Shown: positions 24,083 through 36,191 of the stretch, piece by piece
Layout of the letters: each line of letters starts with the position of its first letter
Numbering within the stretch: the stretch's first letter is position 1
Source of the DNA: Silurus meridionalis
Taxonomy: Eukaryota; Chordata; Actinopteri; Siluriformes; Siluridae
Direction of reading: 5' to 3'
Length of the DNA stretch: 64,000 nt
Assembly (NCBI RefSeq): GCF_014805685.1
Contig: NC_060901.1
Span: 26,573,905 to 26,637,904, forward strand
Notes under the pieces: model-generated
What the model was told of the DNA's origin: nothing
What the model saw: the letters and a program-made list of their open reading frames with translations, nothing else
Databases searched by the model: none
Made by a program: the position numbers and the translations under genes

Positions 24083-27000
24083 ATGCTCCCCATGGTGTGG
24101 TATTACTGCTACCGGTGCTGTGGGACGCCTCAATTCAAGCACCACAGCAAGCTGTCAATCAACACCAAGCTCAGCGACACATGGGTAAAGCTCTTCATCT
24201 CGAGGTCAGGAGATCTACCTAAAACACACTAGTTCACAGTTGAACAAAAGGAACGGATTTGACTTACTGATATGACTGGGATCGTTGATGTTGGCACTGA
24301 TTTCTTTATATTGTCTTAGCGTTCGTTTTATTCCTGTGCTAACGCTTGCATGCTTTTTGTGTTTCGTTTTCCAGGTGGTTCTTCAAAACTTGTTCATGTG
24401 TATGGTGTGTTTCTACTCACTTTATTACATCACTGTCAGCCTGTGCATCGGCATCCTGAGGTAAATCTTAGAAAATAATACACTTGTATGTGTGGGGGAC
24501 TTCGGCTGTGCTAAAAACTACATTTTCAGCAAGTTTAATCAGAGCTGCCAAGGTGATGTTTCTTTTATGGCAAAGTTTTTGGTGCATGATTGTGGGTCTG
24601 TGATGTCCATCATCATACCAATTATGTACTATTTAAAAAAAAAAAGAAAAAGGTTTGATCAGATTACAACATGGTCTTTGAGTACATCAAAAATGCATAC
24701 ACACCAAATTATTTCCAAGAAAAATGCCTTTAAAAATGGTCATTTACCAACATTTTGGGCTTTAAATCATGGTAATTCTTACACTTCTCTCAGTGTGAGA
24801 AGAACTAATAAATCAGCTGTTTCTCACTGCAATCTTCCACTTCTCCAGTGATGTCACTTCCTGACCAAAAAACAAACTTTTACCAAAACCAAAACATTAA
24901 TTATACCGGCAGCCATCTTGGAGAACTGGGAATTCTTTCTGGCTCTATTTGACAATGCAGATGATAAAGCGGTCATGGTTGTTGTTCTTGTTGTTACTTT
25001 TTTATGGAACATAATTTTCAACTAAAGAATGAAAGAGTAGAGCTTGGTGTCCAGACTTCCATTTCCCACATTAAGACTGAAGATACAAGTTTCATCAGCT
25101 CCATTTGAAATGATGAGCATTTCCAGATTTGCAGTAGCTGGTTGTGCAAACAATTCCTTTTTGAAGAGATGTTCTGTATCATGGCTGTGGATTTGTAATT
25201 AATATAAAACTGTCTGCTACAATGGACTTGGTGCTACAGTCACCATGATTGAAAATAAATCATGAAAAGTTGAAAAATAACCTCAACAATGATGAAACTA
25301 TAATAAATAGACATTCGGAACTCCTTAAATAAGGATGGGTTCCATTCGAAGTTTGGTTCCTCGCAAGGTTTCTTCCTCACACCCTCTCAGAGAGATGTCT
25401 GTGATTTGGTACTTATTAGGGGTAAACTTATAGAGATTCATTTAGGACGCAAAAAATGTATATTTATAATCTATTTATTTTGGAATTGATGTGAATTTTT
25501 GCCACCTTCACTGTTGCGGAAGAGATTTTACCTCAATTAGCTTCATCCTGTGGAGTTGTATTTAAGAGAATACTATGGGTATTTGTTTGTTGTATCAGGG
25601 TAGAAGACATCGACAGGTTATTAGCACCTTTCAACTACAAAATACAGCCTTCATGGAACAGTCCGGAATATTTAGGTAAGTCCAATTCAGGTTTTTCAAG
25701 TAAAAAGAAAATCATCACCACCTGACTTTTTTTGGTTCTTCTCCAAAATGTTCCTATGGTGTCTGAGCCTACGTCTGCACGAATCTGGATAAATTTGAAA
25801 ACGGCATACCGTGTCCACACTATTGATTTCAATCGTTTCACAAAAGACGCTAATCCACACTGAAACATCTGAAATGCTTTTTCAAAAAGCGAAATTTTTT
25901 GTTGAATTAAAAACGCCATCTCGGTGTAAACGGAAGACCAAAAACGGAGAGAAATGATGTGTTTTTAAACAAAAACTTGTGGACATGACCTCAGACACAC
26001 AGTTGTACAGGACGTTTTGTTCCCCAGACTTCTAATCGCCACCACCTGTTCCCAATTAGTACATTTTCCATAAATTATCTAGACAGATTCTAGAAAATTT
26101 CATAGTGTCAAGAAATTTAGCCTACATTTGAAATAGGAGACCCAATGCCCCAAGTCAACTCCATGAAGATCTGCTTTCCATGTGTTGGAGTGGAAGATCT
26201 AATGCAATAGAGCTCAAACACCTTTGGGATAAATGGAACCCCACCCCATATCTCCTTACCTTAATCACTACCTGATCCAACCTAGTAACAAATCTCACAA
26301 ATCACAATTTTTCCAGTGGAACATTTTTCCAGAAGAGTGGTTCTTCATAGAACTAAAAATGTGGACTAAATGTGGCGTGAGCACATAATTATGTTCTCCG
26401 GTGTCCTAGTGCTATTTTAAGTTCTAAGGACGTCATTAAATTCTGCATTCATGTTTTTTTGAGACTGTGCATCTGTTCCTCGTGCAGCGAGTGTGATTTC
26501 CACAGAGGTGACGTATATCGTGGGAGGACTCATGTTCGCCTGGATCGTCGAGGAATGCGTGTGGGACTACGCCATCACCGTCACATTGCTACACGTCGGC
26601 CTAACGGTTGCTGGTATTGAACACTTTTGTAGCCAGAGATAGCTTAAAATGAATTTCACACTCCATTTCCACATTCAACCGAAGTATCTCCGAATCTTAG
26701 TTAAAACTGAGACGTTTGAAGAATTCGTTTCAATTTCACTGAAAGACACCAATCAAATAATTTAAAGGTAAAAAAAAACGCCAATACAATAAACACTAAA
26801 GAGATACAGCGTGGTGTATGAGCCACAGAACAAATGCAATACGTCGCACTGTCATTAGCGATAGTGGTTTAACAAGGCTAAAAAAAAGGAAATGTCATTT
26901 GAACCGAAAGAGCTCAATATTTGAGTGACGGCCCCCTCTGGTGGCGTGATGGGGACACTGCAGCTGGAATCGGTTACACTCGATTTTCTGTAACAGGAGC

Positions 27001-27949
27001 TCGAAAAGTTACAGCTACAGATCACATAGAGGTGATAAGGAATTTATAATTTCTACCTGCTATGATGTTCTACAACATAAAATATAATTCCACAAATTAA
27101 AAAAGCTAATTGTTTGTAAATTGCTGTGCAAGAAGTAATGACTGAAAAATAGAGAATTTGAGCTGTTTCCATGAGGGTGTGCAATTTAATCCAGAAAGAG
27201 CAGAAGTGGTTGCAGGTTTTCATTCCATCCAAATAGAAATCAAACCTGATCTATCTATTAAAAAACAAAATTAGTGAATTTAACAGATCTTGATTAGTCT
27301 GGATAAAATCCTGCAACCACACTAGGCCTTTCTGGATAAATTTGGAAATCCGTGTTTTTGCAGTTGCTATCCAACAGGTTTAGATATAAATAAATCCTCA
27401 TGTTTGCTGTTGTGTTTCAGTCATGGCTGATTTTCCTTTCACAGAACACTGGTGGATCGCTCTCGGTGAGTCCTGACTCTCAAATTGACTCCTGATTTCT
27501 TTTAGAGCACCAGTTTGACTTTCCTCATTCTAGAAGTTCAATCTCTGAGTGCTTTCCAATCTGCTCCCAAGCTCCCTTCTGTACATAGTGAACCTGTAAA
27601 CTTTAGGAACCATAGTTCACTACACATCAGAACACTGATGATCAAATATGTAGTTTTCATATCTTATATACATTTGTTAGCATAATTATTCTAAAAGATC
27701 GCTAGTAGATTTGAATAAAAGATCATAAAACAATTAAACGTTTTTGCAAATGAGACAGACCTTAAAATGGCTAAAGGAACTTGGGAACTTGTGAGGTAAT
27801 TAAGATGCACCTTTAGAGTCTTACTCACACTTCAACCTGATTTTTTTTCAGGTTCAGGTTTAGCGATGATGATCTTCGTCGGGCAGCTTTTGGCACATCA
27901 TCTTTTCCGAAACAATTTTGTACACCCTGAGGAGCTCCAAAACTTCTAA
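24083..27949 (+). CDS. tmem244: Transmembrane protein 244 (Transmemb_17 family), six exons, complete
   Basis: Exons: 24083-24184, 24375-24460, 25599-25675, 26488-26613, 27421-27465 and 27852-27949. All introns are GT-AG, phases are consistent, and the product is 177 residues. I recognise TMEM244 by VVLQNLFMCMVCFY, STEVTYIVGGL, VEECVWDYAITVTLLHVG and FTEHWWIALG. Four hydrophobic segments lie at about 35-62, 92-110, 116-133 and 143-164; the second and third are separated by the acidic/aromatic EECVWDY. The family includes TMEM17 and TMEM216 of the ciliary transition zone; TMEM244's own role is poorly known. Exon 1 is the least certain part: it rests on an in-frame ORF running into a good donor, with a second in-frame ATG at 24092. 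The tail is basic then acidic, ending LQNF. AATAAA follows at about 28060. Intron 3 carries relics of dispersed repeats. A duplicated, broken copy of exons 4-6 lies at 47399-50300. Confidence 0.88.
26130..26345 (-). mobile_element. Relic of the dispersed MITE-like family in TMEM244 intron 3
   Basis: Reverse-oriented internal segment (AGCTCAAACACCTTTGGGAT; TTTTTCCAGAAGAGTGG) of the repeat family best seen at 4459-4893. Both termini are lost. Confidence 0.4.
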
Positions 27950-28995
27950 CTCACTTCTCTTCACTGGGAAATGTTCTGCACTCACTTTTTTCACTTGTTC
28001 TTTCTTTTTTAACTATTTTGTTTACTCACATTTTCTTTCCTCAATGCATTTTTGTCATCAATAAATAACCTTGGATGTAACAGAAAATAAAACTCTGCAT
28101 CTGGTACTTGTGTATGATGGATAATCACAAAAACACAAAACTCAGTCTTAGCAACAAGAAATGAGGAATAGAAACATCTGAATCCTTTCAAAATCTACTA
28201 CAATCTGATATCAGGTATAATTCAGTGTGCGATCAAAATCTAATGCTAATGAATGTGTTGAATGTGCTGACCAAGCAAGATTATATACAAACTTTCACAC
28301 AAAATCACTCAAAACCTACTGAAAATCAAATGGAACCAAAGGATATAGAAAACCTATTAAACAATAAAATGAATGAATAAATTAGCTTTATAACATACAT
28401 TTAAAAAGTCATATTATAAGGCTGGGATGCCCAAACTATTTTCTTTGAAAGGTCAAAAATCGAATTTGATTGATGCCCGTGGGCTAAAAATTATTGTTGC
28501 ATTGTACCGAACATTTTATTAAAATTAAATTTGTCATGGTTCATCTCAATTGGGATTTCAAATAAATAAAAAACGTAAATCTATTTGATATATTTTTATA
28601 GGTAGAAACAACTGAATCAATTCTATAATTGAGTTCAATACCTAATACAGCTGATCAGCGACCTCTAACGAGAAACTTGAAAACTGCTCCTTATTTTTCA
28701 GAAGCTTTTCCAAATAGCATGTGGAGCAGTGGGCTGATTTGCTAGCTTGGGCATCTCTGCAAGCCTCAACCTGAGACCCACAACTTTAACCATGAGAGGG
28801 AGCCATCACCCAAATATTGACCTGAATTAATATTGTATTTCATATGAAATGTAAAGCTCTTCTAGAAACAAAGCAAAGCTTACATTTCTAGCTGATGGTT
28901 CATTCAGGACATGGTGTAATTGTGTGCTGGTATAACTGATATTTGAGCAACAATTTTGGCAACATGCAGGAATTTTACCTAAAACAATACACACT
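27950..28995. other. Tail-to-tail intergenic region, TMEM244 to ftr copy 1
   Basis: Contains the TMEM244 3' UTR (AATAAA near 28060). The whole stretch has a close duplicate at about 50300-51285, between the TMEM244 pseudogene and ftr copy 4. No gene seen. Confidence 0.6.
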
Positions 28996-29593
28996 TCATT
29001 TTGGATCACACAATTTCACAGTAGATGTAGCAAAAAAGAGCAAGGGAAGAATTCTAACCAGAGTGTTAAACCCAAATCCAGCATATAGAGGCTGAGTGAA
29101 TGTTGTTTGGACTCTGTGGAGGAGCTTCATGGTGTCAGAGACGCTGTAGAAGGACAGAGTTCCTGCACTGTGATCCACATACACTCCTATTCTGGATGGT
29201 GATGGAACTCTGAGATCAGTCTTAATGTTGTTGTGAAAGAAACAGAGAGAAGAAGAAGAACACCACAGACTCCAGGACTGATTGTTGCATCCAAACCTAC
29301 ACTCATCACCCCGTCCTTTCCTTCTGATGTCTTTATATGAGACTGAAATATCCACACCCACACCACTCCATTCCACCTCCCAGTAACAGCGTCCACACAC
29401 ACTCTCCTCACACAACAACTGAGGCCAGGAGTCATATCTCTCTGGATGATCAGAGTACTGCTGCTCTCTCACACTGTATCTCACTGCTCTGTTCTTCTCA
29501 GACAGAATGGGGTTACGATGTGCCGTGTTGGGATCCAGAGTCAGATAACAGGAATCTAAAATAAAAGAGAAAAACAAACAGAACAATGAGAAC

Positions 29594-29631
<38 letters not shown>

Positions 29632-30542
29632 ACGTACATTTCACAAAATCATCTCTGCTCTGTGGCTTTGAGAGAAAAGACAGAACTGTGGAGACAGAAA
29701 TAAAATTATCAGATGATAAAACACATAAAATCTGATATTTATATCAATCATCAGAAACGTATTTAAGTCACGTGTTCAGTCTTGAAGCACCAGAGGGCAG
29801 AGTTTCTCAGCAGTTCATCATCAAGACTGGAATCAGGTGAGTGTTAAAAACTCTAAACTGTGCAGAACTTTGATGCTCAGGAATGAAGACTGACCCCTCG
29901 ACATCACTCTGTCACAGAGTGAGTAAAGACCTCCATCATTGTGTTTCTCCAGCAGGAACAGCTCCTCTTACCTTGTGCAGGAATTTTGTTGAATTCCTCC
30001 TCACAGAATTCCTCAAGTTTCTTCTTCAGATCTGAGAAATATTTCCTCATTCCATCTGATAAGTGATGTTGATGGACAGTGATGCTGGATGTGTGAAAAT
30101 CTGGTCTTTCAAATGCAGGAGACCGACGTCCAGCAGAGACACATAAAGACTGGAAACTCTACAGAAAGAGAGGAACGAATGATCTCAGAGTAAAGACACA
30201 CTTGTGATGTCAGACAGGGACATTTATTGTTCCCTTAATGAGAGGTGTTTTAGAGACTGTGTGAGGAACAGCTGGTTCTGTAGATCAGACAGTGTGTGTT
30301 ACCTAGAGGAAATGGATGTGATCGTGTGTGTGTGAAAGCTGCTCCAGCTCAGTGACTTTCCTCTGAAGATCAGTGATCTCCTGCTCCAGTTCCTCCAGGA
30401 GTCGTTCAGCTCGACTCAGTTCAGCCTCCTCCTGAGCTCTGATCATCTCCTTCACCTCCGAGCGCATTTTCTTCATGGAGCTGATCATCTCAGTAAAGAT
30501 CTTCTCACTGTCCTCCACTGCTGTCTGTGCACTGAGCTGTTA

Positions 30543-30604
<62 letters not shown>

Positions 30605-31628
30605 GACACAGACACACCTATCATTCCCTCTGTCACTGGGACTCTAAATGACTCCATGTTGTCCATGTTGTGTGTGTTTCTAGGAGCAGCTCCGTCTCTG
30701 CTCACTGCTCACCTTTATAGTGTTCACAGCCTGTTTCAGCTCCTGCACCTTCTTCTGCTTCTCCTGGATTCCCTGCTGGGATTTCATCTGCTGCTTCTTT
30801 AACTCACTCTGAGGAGAAATCATTACTATTAAAGTTCACTCAGGTTTTCTCTCATGTGGACAAGTTTCAGGTGTAAAATTGACGTTGGCTGATTAAATGT
30901 TCACTCCTCTGATCTGATTATGAAGAACACTGAGTAAAAATAAATTTACTTCACATAAGACCAGAAAATATGAAGTTAAATGCTGTAACTGACCAAAACT
31001 TAATGAGAAATATCATTAGGACGAGTTCTCACCTGTTTCTCAGCTCTTCCTGCTGTAACTGATACAGCATCATGGCCTTTATGTTTATCCAACATGCACA
31101 AAGAGCAAATGGATATTTGATCATTTCTGCAGTAGATCTTCAGCACTTCATTATGTTCAGAGCAGATCTTCTTTTGTAGCTTTACTGAGGATTCAGTTAA
31201 TGTGTGTTTTTTCAAAGCAGGAACTTCTAGATGAGGTTTTAGATGTGTTTCACAAAAAGAAGTCAGACACACCAGACAGGATTTGGCGGCTTTGTGTTTT
31301 CTCCCGGTGCAGAAATCACACTCCACATCTCCAGGTCTGGCATAACAGTGATCAGGAGAAGCAGCTTGGACTTCAGTCTTCTTCTTCAGTTTCTCCACCA
31401 CTTCAGCCAGCATGTTGTTTCTGCGTAGAACAGGCCTTGGAGTGAAAGTGTCTCTGCACTGAGGACAGCTGTAGACACCCTTCTGATCCTCCTGATCCCA
31501 GCAGTCATTAATACACACCTTACAGAAACTGTGTCCACAGTCACCGGATCCTTCAGAAGATCCAGACACACTGGACAGATGAACTGATCCACTGAAAGCT
31601 GATCTACTGAAATACTGGCCTCCGCCAT
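28996..31628 (-). pseudogene. ftr: finTRIM (ftr) copy 1, RING frameshift and nonsense codon
   Basis: Six exons in minus-strand order: 31033-31628, 30713-30808, 30303-30536, 29972-30158, 29638-29685 and 28996-29555. Exon 1 encodes RING and B-boxes, exons 2-4 coiled coil, exon 6 B30.2/PRY-SPRY (LTLDPNTAH start). Exon 1 begins MAEASISVDQLSVDQFICPV, a 3-codon insertion relative to copies 2 and 3. It then loses 7 bp after DPVTV, between RING ligands C2 and C3; 596 bp instead of the expected 594 confirms a broken frame. The last codon of exon 3 is TAG (30303-30305) where the other copies have CAG. Exons 4-6 are open. Unless both changes are assembly errors, no full-length product can be made. The 3' flank pairs with copy 4 and the 5' flank with copy 5. 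Confidence 0.85.
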
Positions 31629-31638
31629 TTTCCTGCAT

Positions 31639-32366
31639 TTACACAGTAAGAAATTGAGATCAGTTTTGTTTGTCTGAAATGACTAGTTATTTCCTGGTTT
31701 TGTGTGTGTTAGAGAGAGAAGTAGGAGAACCAGAAACACAGGTAGGTTATAAAAACTCACCTGTTAACCACTTCATCTCCTTTCACTTCATAAATTTAAC
31801 CCATGTATCTACACTTTCTGGGATTCATTTCCAGAAATACACAAGTTTTATTTTATGGTCTTTTTGCCTCCTGACACCTCAAACACAACTTCTTTCAGTT
31901 TTACAAATTTTTAGTGACGTCTATAAAAGAAAAATCCTGAAAATGTCTGAATTTTATTTTAAAGTTACAGCTTTATTTCTGATTACTGTCAGAGCTGTTG
32001 TTATGGAAAATGAATCAACAGTGAAAACAGTGATATTGTGTATGTACTGATAGCTGAACGAGAAATTTCTCTGAAAAATATCTGATAGTTCCTTCAGTTT
32101 TCTGTCTGTTGTTTTCTTTATTTTACCATCAATCTCTATAATTGTGGCTGCTGGACCTTCATGCTCGTTCACCACATCCATAACATCCCCAGGTTCACGT
32201 TCTTTTTTCAGTATGTCCTTTTTAGAGACAATATCATAGGTAGGTGGTTCCTCCCTCCATTCTACCAGGAATCATGTTTTGCAAATTTTTGAAGAAAGAA
32301 AGATTATATAATTAATTTGGCAACTCCATAATCTATTCATAACATCAACCAGCCAGAGCGTTCTCA
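31639..32366. other. Upstream flank of ftr copy 1, shared with copy 5
   Basis: Alignable with 56910-58190 upstream of ftr copy 5. On the minus strand 31954-32181 reads as a 75-codon frame (DVVNEHEGPAATIIEIDGK). The same sequence is present near 57920-58025 but with stops just before it. It looks like a relic of some coding sequence that I cannot identify. The upstream region lacks the TATA/GC-box arrangement of copies 2 and 3. Confidence 0.5.
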
Positions 32367-32537
32367 CATTTCTGAGGTAACGGGGAAAAAATACATAATT
32401 TCTGAGGTAACAAAAAAAAGCATTTCTAAAGTTACAACAAAAATAATAATCATTTCTGAGGTAACAAAAAAAAAAAATGTACTTTTTTATTACCTTAGAA
32501 ATCAATAAAAATTTTTCTGTTACCTCAGAAATCATTT
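32367..32537. repeat. Fold-back array of ATTTCTGAGGTAAC
   Basis: Several direct copies of ATTTCTGAGGTAAC are followed by inverted copies (GTTACCTCAGAAAT), separated by poly-A or poly-T, so the transcript could fold on itself. The same structure occurs at 58204-58465, next to the same CAGCCAGAGCGTTCTCAC sequence. Confidence 0.7.
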
Positions 32538-33020
32538 TAATCAGCACCAGGCCCCCGGTTTTTCAAAAGGTTTAATCCGGATAAAATTGATCCGGATTTA
32601 GTAATCCTTTTTTTGCGATCCGTGATCACGTAATCCATCTTACTACTTGAGCCAGTTTTTCAAAGCAACATCGGATTGGATCAATCTGATCCGGATAGGA
32701 ACTTTTCAGCATCACCAAATCTGGATAACCAGTGCTCAAACGGGATAGGAAATCACAATGTAGAACTATAGATATGTAAAGAGCAACAAGTAGAATAGCC
32801 AGTGTGGGGTCAATATAAGTTTATTATTATTTGAAATGAAAACACACACATTTAAAAGAAACTAAACACAAGAAAAACCCCACCCTATCCTCTTCCAGCA
32901 GTCCGCTCATCTGAGACCTACAGCACAAACACTGTACATTGAGGATATTTATAACAAGTTTTGAATATAGATGTATTGAATTAAAAAAAAAGACTTAATG
33001 TCAAATACTCCACAATAATT

Positions 33021-33736
33021 TCAGACTTCCTCATCTGATGTGAAGAGACCAGCTTGTTTGAGCGTAGCCTTTAGGAGGTGGATCTCAAGTCTGGCCTTGG
33101 TTTGCTGCAGTTTGGTCAGAGCCAGTTGTTCCTCTCCCAGATGAAGCTGTGCTTCTGCCCTTTTAGTCTCTTTTTGCAGAAGTGCCTTGTAATCATCATC
33201 TTTGTTTGATGAAGGGCGCTTCAAGCCTCTGAGATCCTGTGGCAACTACCACTGGCTCAACCAATGAGGATCCAGCTTCTTCCTCAGGAACAGAGCTGAG
33301 ATTCTGGATCAGCCTCAGAAGGAACTGGCAGATTCTCCTCCTCCTCCTCGATCCAAGGCTCGCCATCCCCTACAACACCTTTAATACCATGGAGAGCTTG
33401 TGACTTCTCACCTCCAATGATAATGAGGACCACATCTGTGTAATCTCCCCTCTTAAATGGCTTGTTGCCTGTTTGTGGGTTTTTGGCTTCAGCATGGTCC
33501 TTTGTTGCCCTGGCCTTAATATTCTTCCACCGCAATTTGATTTGGTCTGTGGTCCTCCTCTGGCCAGACCCTATGGCATTCACATTTTCTGTGATTAAAA
33601 TCCAAACATCATTTTTCTTTTTGTTGGTATCCTTAGCAGAATTAAAACTTCCCACTATTGTTCCATAATGGCACCGAACACCCTCTAGTAGTGCATTGGT
33701 TTCAGCAGCAGTGAAGTTACAGCTTCTTGAGTCCAT
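33021..33736 (-). pseudogene. Myb/SANT-like DNA-binding ORF, transposon-derived, frame-broken
   Basis: The frame 33736-33284 encodes about 150 residues with a trihelix/Myb-SANT-like signature: FTAAETNALLEGVRCHYGTI, then tryptophans in VWILITENVNAIG and KLRWKNIKARA, then a basic and an acidic EEEEE stretch. It stops at 33284. The C-terminal part (KRAEAQLHLGEEQLALTKLQ, coiled-coil-like) continues in another frame at 33245-33021, so a frameshift or an unrecognised intron separates them. Such proteins accompany transposases in PIF/Harbinger elements, and related host genes exist. No transposase is visible nearby. Repeated GATCCGGAT-type motifs at 32575-32720 may mark an element edge. Confidence 0.55.
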
Positions 33737-34747
33737 GGTTCCGTTGCTTTACTATAGTGAACATTGTTCATCACTTATAGGCCTTGGGTCCAATTGCCTC
33801 AATTGAACACAAGCCAAAACTAATCAGTTTAATAGGTGTGTCTGAAAAGACCAACTACACAGCCATTTTGTACAGTAATGTATATGTAGTCACTGTTACA
33901 TGCTTCTAATTTTAGTGTCCTTCAATTTCCTACTCTCCTGGCAAGTTGCAGACAGGGTTGTGCATAGTGTTCTGCCATAGTTGAAGATCTGGCAGTGGAA
34001 GTGTTTGGACGAGAGACCTTGGCTGTCAGCAAGCACGGGTGCAACGGTAGGTGCAGAGTGACTGGATGTGAGGACCCAAATGCAGGATGTACACAAGGTT
34101 ATGAAAAAAAAAAAAAACTGGATTTAATATATATATATATATTTAATATATAAAGCAGAGGGCAATACAGGGAAGCAAAACCAAACAGTGCAAAAATCCA
34201 TAAACTGGCAAACTAGGCAAAACAGGGCAGAGCAAAAGACAAACCAAAAAACAGTCCAAAGTCCAAAACCAGGAAACTAGGGTGGCAGAGAAGGACAGGG
34301 ATCAGGATCAGGATCAGGATCAGGATACAGAGCAGGCAGGATGGCGAGACTGATCTCAGGGGCTAGGAAACCGGTAAGATAATCTGGCCCGGAACCAAAG
34401 TCTTGATTGTCCTTATATACACCGGGAGGCGCGGGAAAAAATGGCAAGATGGCCACCGACCCGGAAGTGCGCTGTCTGGAAGGGCTGTCAAGGCTAAAAA
34501 AAAGGCATTTTAGCAAAGCCAGTTTTAGCTAAATTTGTCTGTCAATTGGACTCTGCTTTGCTCTGCCCTGAAGATCCATTGTTTTGTTGTGAAGTTATTC
34601 CACCTTCATATATCCTCCAGAAGACAACTTGCAAACTCCTGCATAAATTCAGATCTATCTTGCACAAATTCCTGCATGAAATGTTTTAATAGACCTGCAG
34701 GAGCATAATTCCTGAGTATAATTGTTTCCTTCATAGAATTCCCACAG
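33737..34747. other. Unassigned sequence between transposon remnants
   Basis: A short (AT)n lies near 34126-34155 and a short (GGATCA)n near 34301-34325. AATTCCTGCA-type motifs at 34625-34745 recur at 36190-36260 and 57680-57800, suggesting a low-complexity repeat family around the hAT insertion. No gene seen. Confidence 0.4.
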
Positions 34748-34755
34748 GTATTCCG

Positions 34756-35881
34756 CAGAGGTGGGAAGTAACGGAGTACAAATACTTTGTTACTGTACTT
34801 AAGTAGATTTTTCTGGTATCAGTACTTTACTCCACTATTTATTTTTCAGACAACTTTTTACTTTTACTCATTACATTTTTACACAAATATCTGTACTTTA
34901 TACTTCTTACATTTTCAAAACCGGCTCGTTACTTTAGTTTTAATCCATTGATTTGGTGAAATATCCAATTTTTCTTTTCACTGCGCGCCGATTTCAGCCG
35001 AACAACCGATTTCCTGTTACTGTGCGTCTTTTTCAATCCGCTGGTGTATAAAGTCCTGACTCTCACTCTTTACGAAGATAAGAATCAGCAGGCAGAAGGC
35101 AGTAAGAAGTTTGGGGTTAACGTGGATGAGACAGAGGGAGTCAGTGATGTAAACATGACTGAGAACAGACACAATATATTTGGCTGTCAAAATTCAAATT
35201 ATTTTAAACGGCACTAAATGTTATTAACGCGCTATCAATTCAGCGCTCATTTCTGTTTTTACCATTTTTATTAAAAAAATGTAAATACATAAATAAATAA
35301 ATAAATATAAAAGAGGCGAAATTAAAACCTCCAGCAAAACATACACTTATTCACGACGTCCCTTCTTAACTTAGATATAAAATAAATAAATAAACTCCAC
35401 CGAAAAATATTTTTAATCAGTAATCTTTTGTTTTATTTCTGCGCCAAGTCTCAAATCAAACACCAAATCTGCCATGTTTTACACAATTAACCCTCTGGGT
35501 GGCGTTTTGTGGGTTTTTCCCTCATAATGGTGACACAAACATAAATTACTGTCTTTATTGATCGTACAGATAAAAACAATACATCATTCAAATCTGTAAA
35601 ATGTCTATGATTATATATAAAAGCTTCCTGACTTGACTTGAAGAGGTGCAGTTTCTCCGGTATCACCTCATTAACTGTCCGTATGGAAACATAGCAAAGG
35701 CTCTTGATGTCCACACGTCTCTGCACTGATACAGCCTTTATATTTAATCACTGTACATATGCTTAGATACATATCACATGCTGTAAATATGATAGATATT
35801 TATCTGCACTTTTTGCACTTCTGGTAGATGCCAAACTGCATTTCGTTGCTGTGTACCTGTACTATGCAATGACAATATAGT

Positions 35882-35970
<89 letters not shown>

Positions 35971-36183
35971 TAAATATGAATATGATGTGAGGTCCAGTTA
36001 ACAGCTAAAACAGGTGGAAGTAATAACTACTTTTTTATTAAGTACATGTCAGAGCCAAGACTTCTTTACTTTCACTTAAGTAAAAAGGTATAATCAGTAC
36101 TTCAACTTTTACCTGAGTATTTTAAAACATGAGTATCTGTACTTCTACTTAAGTAATGGATGTGTGTACTTTTGCCACCTCTG
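34756..36183 (-). mobile_element. Non-autonomous hAT element, 1.43 kb, perfect 8-bp target duplication
   Basis: Starts CAGAGGTGGGAAGTAAC and ends GTACTTTTGCCACCTCTG, terminal inverted repeats sharing CAGAGGTGG. It is flanked on both sides by GTATTCCG (34748-34755 and 36184-36191), an exact 8-bp duplication. An 8-bp duplication with CAGAGGTG-type ends is the hAT signature (Tol2 has similar ends). A second copy of the family lies inverted at 59240-60666. An internal (ATCT)n at 35884-35971 and a ~75-codon frame (35487-35726) are shared with that copy. No transposase domain is recognised. Confidence 0.88.
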
Positions 36184-36191
36184 GTATTCCG

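Noticed and set aside
24492..24851. 119-codon frame on the plus strand
   Set aside because: Lies in TMEM244 intron 2, has no recognisable domain or splice support and contains a low-complexity K-rich patch.
30303..30305. True 3' end of a shortened functional ftr copy 1 at the exon-3 TAG
   Set aside because: Exon 1 is already frameshifted, and the TAG replaces a CAG present in copies 2-5, so a lesion is the simpler reading.
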